A stretch of 25,540 bases of DNA from Euplotes cf. woodruffi 2 WChen-2021 (taxonomy: Eukaryota; Ciliophora; Spirotrichea; Euplotida; Euplotidae). The DNA is taken from positions 1 to 25,540 of the forward strand of contig JAGYYN010043604.1 in assembly GCA_021441665.1 (NCBI GenBank), written 5' to 3'. Below are positions 20,209 through 25,540 of the stretch, piece by piece (position 1 is the stretch's first letter; each line of letters begins with the position of its first letter). The position numbers and the translations under genes are program-made. The notes under the pieces are model-generated. The model did no database searches. It saw nothing but the letters and a program-made list of their open reading frames with translations, and was not told the origin of the DNA.

Positions 20209-20908
20209 TTATTTGTAACTTGGATATTTATCGAAAACTTTAATAACAAGTTTAAATAAGTTTTCGTCATTAATTCTGTACATATCGATAAGAGTTTTCC
20301 AGCTGATCCAGTCAATACTTTCGTTTCGCTTTTCATCAGAATTCGATATGCCTGCTGCCTCTTCTTCAGATAATAAAAATATATTAATAGAATAATAAAT
20401 AGTTCCCTTATAATATTCAGGTCATAATTGCTTGCATGTAATGCTTACTGTTGTCTTCATCAATATAATTGACCAGTCCAAGTTCATGGAATCTTTGCTC
20501 ACTGATTTTGAGTCCAGCTTGCTCAAATGTAAGTCTTCACGCTCATTCTTGGAAGTCCTCATACAGAGTTTGTAGAAGCAGCTAAGTAGTACCCACCCTG
20601 CTGTATCTTTGCAGTTTGCCTGAAATTATGCCAAATTTATACGGGCCAGCTGTTTTCTCCACCATAAGCACTGAATTTTTCACTATATAAACTGCTATAG
20701 TCTCATAGATACTGAATTTATACAATAAAGTAAAGCGGCTATGCAGCTGACTAAGATGAGAAAGTTTAATTACAGTTGACTAAACATTTCAAGCACATTA
20801 AAAACCAAATTAGTTGTTACATCAGTTAATGATAAATATTGAGACTCCTGGACTTGGCTTCTTATGCGACTTCTTATCCTTTCTCATAACTCTCCTGAAA
20901 AGCTCCAT
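20209..20908 (-). CDS. Small unknown protein (~177 aa)
   Basis: Preferred model: ATG 20908-20906, introns 20845-20780 (66 bp), 20596-20582 (15 bp) and 20448-20364 (85 bp), stop TAA 20211-20209; the sum is in frame. The N-terminus is basic (MRKDKKSHKKPSPG). The core is hydrophobic/helical (FSIYETIAVYIVKNSVLMVE, then FEQAGLKISEQRFHELGL). Two close TGA codons read as Cys in QECACRL. A shorter model starts at ATG 20787 with a 23-bp intron (20773-20751). The 15-bp intron removes an in-frame TAG; both sides share one frame, so readthrough is an alternative. The terminal codons are AAA-TAA, the same string that frameshifts inside other genes. No family recognised. Confidence 0.65.
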
Positions 20909-20981
20909 TTTCTGTAATCCAATTATTATAAATTTAGAATTCGCTAAAGCATTAAGATGAAGAAATATAATCATAAATAAA
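20909..20981. promoter_or_regulatory. Very short divergent intergenic region
   Basis: Only 73 A/T-rich bases separate the ATG of the leftward small gene from the ATG of the rightward gene at 20982. They must hold both 5' UTRs and any promoter or chromosome end. No specific element recognised. Confidence 0.35.
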
Positions 20982-23000
20982 ATGGAAATTTTTATAAAAG
21001 CTGATGATAAGACCCACAAAATCAACTGGCTGTCTTCGATTCCGGATAAATACAAAGAAGATATTTTAAGAAAGGTCAAAGAACAAGTCCTTCTAAATGA
21101 AAGGTCGCAGTATAAACTAAGCTCTGCCCCAAAGAATTCCTCACGAAGACGCAGAAGTCAAGAACCAGATAACCGTAATATGACTGAACACGAACTCGCA
21201 AAGCTCAGAGGCCTCCTTGGCTTTCAAGGCGCCAATTATGTCGATAAGCCTTCGAAAGAAGGCGGAGAGACTTATGAAGTCATTCTTAACATAAAAGCGA
21301 CGAAGTCTCCGAAGAAAAATCATAAGTCTTCGCAGCCGAATTTAGCTAAAAAGTCTTCTAAGGAGCTGCTCCCCCAGTACATATCCGGAGTGAGCTCACA
21401 GAAGACATTGGATGGCAATAAGCTTCCAAATTTGCTTAAAAATGCGAATAATGAAGCCACAAATGACAATATTATTGATAGCAACGAGATTGCACAAGGG
21501 GACTCGAGAAATTTCGATCAGGTTAATGCAGATTCCAAGCAAACCTACTGTAATCTATTTTTTGTGATGATTGGATCATAAACTCTACATTTTTGAACTG
21601 ATTTTATAGTGAATTCACTAACCGACAAGACAAGCGTGATGAATATGAGGAACATGACGCTAAGCAGCCTCAGAAATACTTATTGTGTTCAGTATATGGG
21701 AATCAATGATGACAGGCTTGAAGTACTCACACGCAGAGTTTTGTTTGATCAGAATTATAAACAAACTCAAGGTAATTTTGATTGCACTTTTATTCGGTTC
21801 TGTGAGATTATTAAATTTATAAAATATATGAGTGAGTTGTATAGCTGCACGGAAGTATTTCAGCACAAGTCGAGATAATGTTATTACTTATGAACGTAAA
21901 CCACAAAAACTTGCTCCGATTTATAAAGAACCTGAAGTAAAGTTTGAAGAACCAGAACTCGAACAAGAGCCTATTATTGAGCAAGAACCGGAGCCTGAGC
22001 CAGTAATTGAACAAAATAACGAAGGTATAGACCTTTCTTACTCTCAAAGGGCAAAATGCTAATCTAAAATTCAATATTTTACGCTACTTCAGATATAATT
22101 GTATATCTATAGAGCCGCAGATTCCAGAGCCTGTAGAAGAGATTGAAGATGACGAGCCTCCTGTTGCAAGAGTTACAAGGCCTACAGATGACAGAGAAGA
22201 CTTTATAATTCCAGTGGAAACTCTGATCCCTGATGAGATTGAGATACCAAAGACCCATAATACAAATGTCCCAGTCAAAGAATGCAAAGCAAAGTCAAAC
22301 AAGAAGGAGGTCAAAAATAAGCCGACGAGTAATCTAAATTAACTGTGCTTTTCTCAAGCATATTTATAGATAAAAAGTCGATGTCTTTAAAACCGAATAA
22401 ATCAGAGACTCGAAAAGGAAAGCAAACCGGGGATAAAAAGGCTAGTACTAAAGATACAAAGGCAAAATTGCCCGCAATCGACTTGAAAAACAAAAATAAA
22501 ACTCAGTCTGCTGTAAATGTAACACTTTAGCAGTTAATCCTTACAGAAGTCAATGAAGGAACAAGAAGCAAACTCAATGAAGAAATCGAATTCAAAATCG
22601 AGTACAAGTCTAATTGCAACACAAGCGAAGGATAAAAAGAAGATAGTCGCTGATTTAGGAAAGAACTTAGAGTTCAAAGCAAAAAGAACAAGCTCAAAGC
22701 TGATCTCAAACATTGTTAGCGATAGTTCAAATCCTTACCAATCAATCGAGTCACCTAATTTCGGTAAGCCTGTGCTTTCTCCTGTGCTCTTATCCGAATA
22801 CAGAAAACACAAATGAAGAGATTAAGCAAGAAAGCGAAGGCATGCTGGGGAACTCGATTGGAATCGAGCTCTCAAGCGTCAAGGAAGGAATCGAAGACTC
22901 TCAGATGAACTATGACGAAGGAGTCCAGTACGACGCTGGTAAGCAGTCCAGGTTTACATTTAGACGACGTTATAATGCCAAGACCCGACAAATGGGATAA
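20982..23000 (+). CDS. Seven-exon protein, acidic/Pro-rich then Lys/Ser-rich
   Basis: ATG 20982 to TAA 22998-23000, 560 residues, no frameshift needed. Introns 21550-21609 (60 bp), 21772-21844 (73), 22025-22112 (88), 22329-22369 (41), 22513-22546 (34) and 22764-22803 (40), all GT-AG and summing in frame. The first exon (residues 1-189) starts MEIFIKADDKTHKINWLSSI and continues Lys/Ser-rich. The middle carries an imperfect Glu/Pro repeat (EEPELEQEPIIEQEPEPEP and onward). The third part is Lys/Ser/Thr-rich, like a nuclear or microtubule-binding linker, and the C-terminus is acidic and then basic (FTFRRRYNAKTRQMG). No domain recognised. No in-frame TGA is used, in contrast to its neighbours. Confidence 0.78.
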
Positions 23001-23109
23001 GTAAGAGCGAGATTTACTTGTGTTTACTTAAAAATCTAATTTGGTAGAGGTCAAATAACCGACTAACAAATGAAGATTATATTAATTACATTTTAACCTA
23101 TTTCCTTGA

Positions 23110-23394
23110 ATGAGCAATCCTTTAGGTACGTGGTGAACTCTTACGTAAGACCGAAAGGCTTGCATGCTCTTAAATAAAACCCATGTGATGTCAGAAAGCG
23201 AATTAATGTTTAAAGAAAGATACTCGAAAAGAAGCGTGAATTTAGTCTCCTTAGAAAAATCAGGAATGAGCATATGATCTCAACTAAGAAAAGGCTTTAT
23301 GGGCAAGAAGACAAAGCCGAAGCAAGGGCAGTTTTCAAAGACGAGTGCTCAGAAATCTGAAAATGAATCTGGATATAATGTCTTCAATATTTAA
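23110..23394 (+). CDS. Small basic protein (~83 aa), one frameshift
   Basis: ATG 23110, 32-bp GT-AG intron 23126-23157, +1 step at AAA-TAA 23172-23177, stop TAA 23392-23394; the sum is in frame. The product is Ser/Lys-rich (YSKRSVNLVSLEKSGMSI, GKKTKPKQGQFSKTS) and has one TGA-Cys. The post-frameshift part is clearly coding by composition; the short first exon is less sure. It could instead be further exons of the gene that ends at 23000, 109 bp upstream, but that gene has a plausible stop. No family recognised. Confidence 0.5.
23172..23177 (+). other. +1 frameshift site AAA-TAA
   Basis: GCT CTT AAA TAA AAC: +1 opens 72 codons to the stop at 23394. Confidence 0.7.
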
Positions 23395-23632
23395 AAATAA
23401 CCAATCAGTCACTTTCTGATTTATCTTATAATAATCGCTGAGTTTCAGTATAAAGGCTAATTGATTGTAGTATGTTGTTGATAGTTGAATTGTATCCATC
23501 ACTATTTTATAATTTATAGTCAATACAAATCTGGCTTTGACTACAAATTTAATTGGATGGAATTGAATATGGATGATTTCAGTATAACAAAATATATAAT
23601 ATTTTAGATATCAATTGGACAACAAATCAAAT
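23395..23632. other. Intergenic region upstream of NEMF
   Basis: 238 A/T-rich bases. AATTGAATAT at 23561-23570 is a near match to the breakage consensus, about 63 bp before the ATG. Nothing else recognised. Confidence 0.35.
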
Positions 23633-25540
23633 ATGAAGCAAAGACTTACGGCCATTGATATTCGAGCGCTCGTAATGACACTCAGAAGGAAGATTATCGG
23701 ATTAAGAGTAGCTAACATTTACGACATATCTAATAAACTTTACTTGTTTAAACTCGCAGCAAAAGGGAATAAAGAATTCTTATTGATCGAGGCAGGAATC
23801 AGAATGCACACCACTGGGTTCATTAAGAACAAAAATAGCATTCCATCTGGATTCTCGATGAAAGTACGTCTTTCTGCTCGACCCAATAACAATTGCATAT
23901 AGCTCCGGAAGCATTTGAGAACGCGAAGAGTCGAAGAAATCAGACAAGTCGGTATTGATCGTGTCGTCGATATTACCCTCGGACAAGGCGAAGGAGCTTA
24001 CCATATTTTGATCGAGTTCTACGCATCAGGAAACTTAATCCTGACCGATAGCAAATACGCAATTATCAGCTTATTGAGAACACACAGATATGATGAAGAA
24101 ACACGCTGTGCAGTTGGTGAAGTATATCCATTTTCACACGCCGCAAATCTTTCTCTTGACTCAATCATCTGCGACAAACAAGGCATCGAAAAAATGCTTG
24201 AAGAGAGCCAAGAAAAAGAAGACAAGAAACAAGACGATGACTCCCAAGGTACTGATGCTTGATTCATCATATAGCCGCTAAGAAAGCGAAGAAAAAGAAG
24301 AAGAGGAAGGGCGAAGGCTCAATCAAAGACACTCTCATCAAAATGGTCCCGTATATGACTCCACTCATGGCAGAACACTGCCTTATAGAAGTTGGAATTG
24401 ATCTGTCAGACGACCTCGACATCGAAGACAACGCTCAAGTTGAAAAACTTATAAAAGCAGCTCTTGTATGCAAAGAAATGGTTCACAACATTGAGAATTT
24501 AGATATGATTCCCGGATATATCATCTACGACGTTGCTGAGGAGAAGCCTGAAGATCAAAAAGACGATTTGCTAAATGATAAAAAGCAAGTTCAGCCTCAA
24601 GCTGACTCAAAGCCAAGTGAAGCAGACCAGACGAAAGAGGAAAAACAGCCTGAGCTCCAGTAATATTTAGTCTCTAATCTTTACAGAATCAAACCTCTCG
24701 AAGAAATCAAGCAAGAGATTAAAGAACAAAGGGAAAGATACCTTCGCGTCAAGCAGGAAGGCGAAGGAGACGATGACGATGCAGATGGCGGACTCGACCC
24801 AGAACTTATCTTTAAAGGCAAAAAGGTCAAAGAATTCATTTGCTTCCAGCTGCATCAAATGAAAGACCAACTCTCACTCGAATTTGATTGGTTTGATGAA
24901 TGAGTCGACCTGTACTTCACTCAAATCGATAAGCAAAAAGAAGAGTCAAAGCAACAGCAGAAGGAAGCTGAGATTTATAAGAAAATGAACAGAATCAAAA
25001 ATGATCAGTTAAAACGTATCGAGGGACTTCAGAAAGAACAGGACAATTCGCTAGCGAAAGCGAAAATTATGCAGAAATATATTGGCGAGTCTCAGGCAAT
25101 TATTGAAATCCTCAATGCTTTACTTCAAAGCGGACTCCAGTGGAAGCAAATATGGAGAATGATCAAAGAGGAAAAGAGAGCAGGAAATCCCCTTGCAATC
25201 ATTATTAATGAGATTAATCTTGAGAAGAGCCAAGCTACTTTACTTTTTAATACAGCTGATATACGGCAAGAAGAAGAGTCTCAGGAGTATTTTTCTGAAT
25301 TTGCTGAAGATTTGATAGTCAAAATTGACCTCGATTTAACTCTTTCTGCTCAAGCAAATATCGAAAAATATTACGAAATCAAGAAAAAAACTCAAGACAA
25401 AGAGGAAAGAACAAAAGACAAAGCCAACGAGGCTATTAAAAATGCTGAAGACCAAGCAAGAAAAGCATTACTAAAAACACGAAACGAGCAGAAGTTAAAG
25501 ACAATGGTCAGAAAGCCATTTTGGTTTGAAAGATTTGACT
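23633..25540 (+). CDS. NEMF: NEMF/Rqc2 (NFACT family), 3' truncated
   Basis: About 605 codons are present; the 3' part lies beyond the window. NEMF/Rqc2 binds stalled 60S subunits with a trapped peptidyl-tRNA, recruits Listerin and adds C-terminal tails to the nascent chain. The start at ATG 23633 gives MKQRLTAIDIRAL, collinear with human NEMF. Asp9 and Asp96-Arg97 (GIDRVVD), the residues tied to tail synthesis in the family, are intact. Other family landmarks: GIRMHTTGF, FSMKLRKHLRTRR, HILIEFYASGNLILTD, a long coiled coil, and KPFWFERFD near the end of the window. Introns 23864-23902 (39 bp), 24249-24274 (26) and 24660-24686 (27). One TGA (24901-24903) aligns with an alanine of human NEMF in FDKAVDEF and reads FDECVDLYF, fitting Cys. 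No frameshift is needed in this part. The identification is secure. Confidence 0.97.

Noticed and set aside
19081-24903. TGA read as Trp (Blepharisma-like code)
   Set aside because: MGN-TGA-TGA at the left edge, the alanine-aligned site in NEMF, and AAA-TAR frameshifting all favour the Euplotes code; TGG is used normally for Trp.
1-25540. tRNA, rRNA, CRISPR arrays, Tec or other transposons
   Set aside because: No cloverleaf with a T-loop signature, no regularly spaced repeats and no transposase motifs were seen on either strand.

Overview
Source organism. The window reads as nuclear DNA of a Euplotes-type ciliate, probably a germline (micronuclear) contig. Three features agree. (1) TGA is a sense codon and fits Cys: a gene at the left edge begins Met-Gly-Asn-TGA-TGA, i.e. 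MGNCC, a textbook dual-acylation N-terminus, and TGA falls inside clearly coding frames of most genes. (2) TAA and TAG remain stops, but many genes only stay open if the ribosome steps +1 at AAA-TAA or AAA-TAG, the known Euplotes recoding signal. I find 17 recoding sites: 14 AAA-TAR, plus AAG-TAA, TTT-TAA and a +2 step at CAA-TAA. (3) Introns are tiny: many are 24-41 bp, with a cluster at 25-29. Euplotes somatic chromosomes normally carry one gene each, so about a dozen genes in 25.5 kb on both strands points to germline DNA. Simple ORF calling fails here; I rebuilt each gene by hand, and for every complete gene except the 5' unit at 13349 the exons minus recoding skips sum to a multiple of three.

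Layout. 1-98 (-): 5' end of an acylated protein. 536-2163 (-): unknown protein needing six recoding events. 2164-5661: gene-poor block with extreme strand-composition flips, a perfect hairpin and one decayed-looking ORF. 5662-9570 (-): ~1,214-residue coiled-coil protein with four recoding sites. 10075-13159 (-): Asn/Gln/Lys-rich protein, ~11 exons, three recoding sites. 13349-13645 (+): poorly resolved 5' unit. 13670-14594 (+): unknown protein, one recoding site. 14961-16176 (+): basic then Ser-rich protein, one recoding site. 16515-17512 (+): unknown basic protein, one recoding site. 17570-19935 (-): PX-domain sorting nexin, seven exons. 20209-20908 (-): small unknown protein. 20982-23000 (+): acidic/proline-rich then basic protein, seven exons. 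23110-23394 (+): small protein, one recoding site. 23633-25540 (+): NEMF/Rqc2, 3' truncated.

The genes do not form a pathway. Only the sorting nexin (endosomal membrane trafficking) and NEMF/Rqc2 (ribosome-associated quality control) are recognisable by family. The main interest is the density and variety of stop-codon frameshifting, the very short introns, and the compositional structure of the gene-poor block. No rRNA, tRNA, CRISPR array or intact transposon was recognised.
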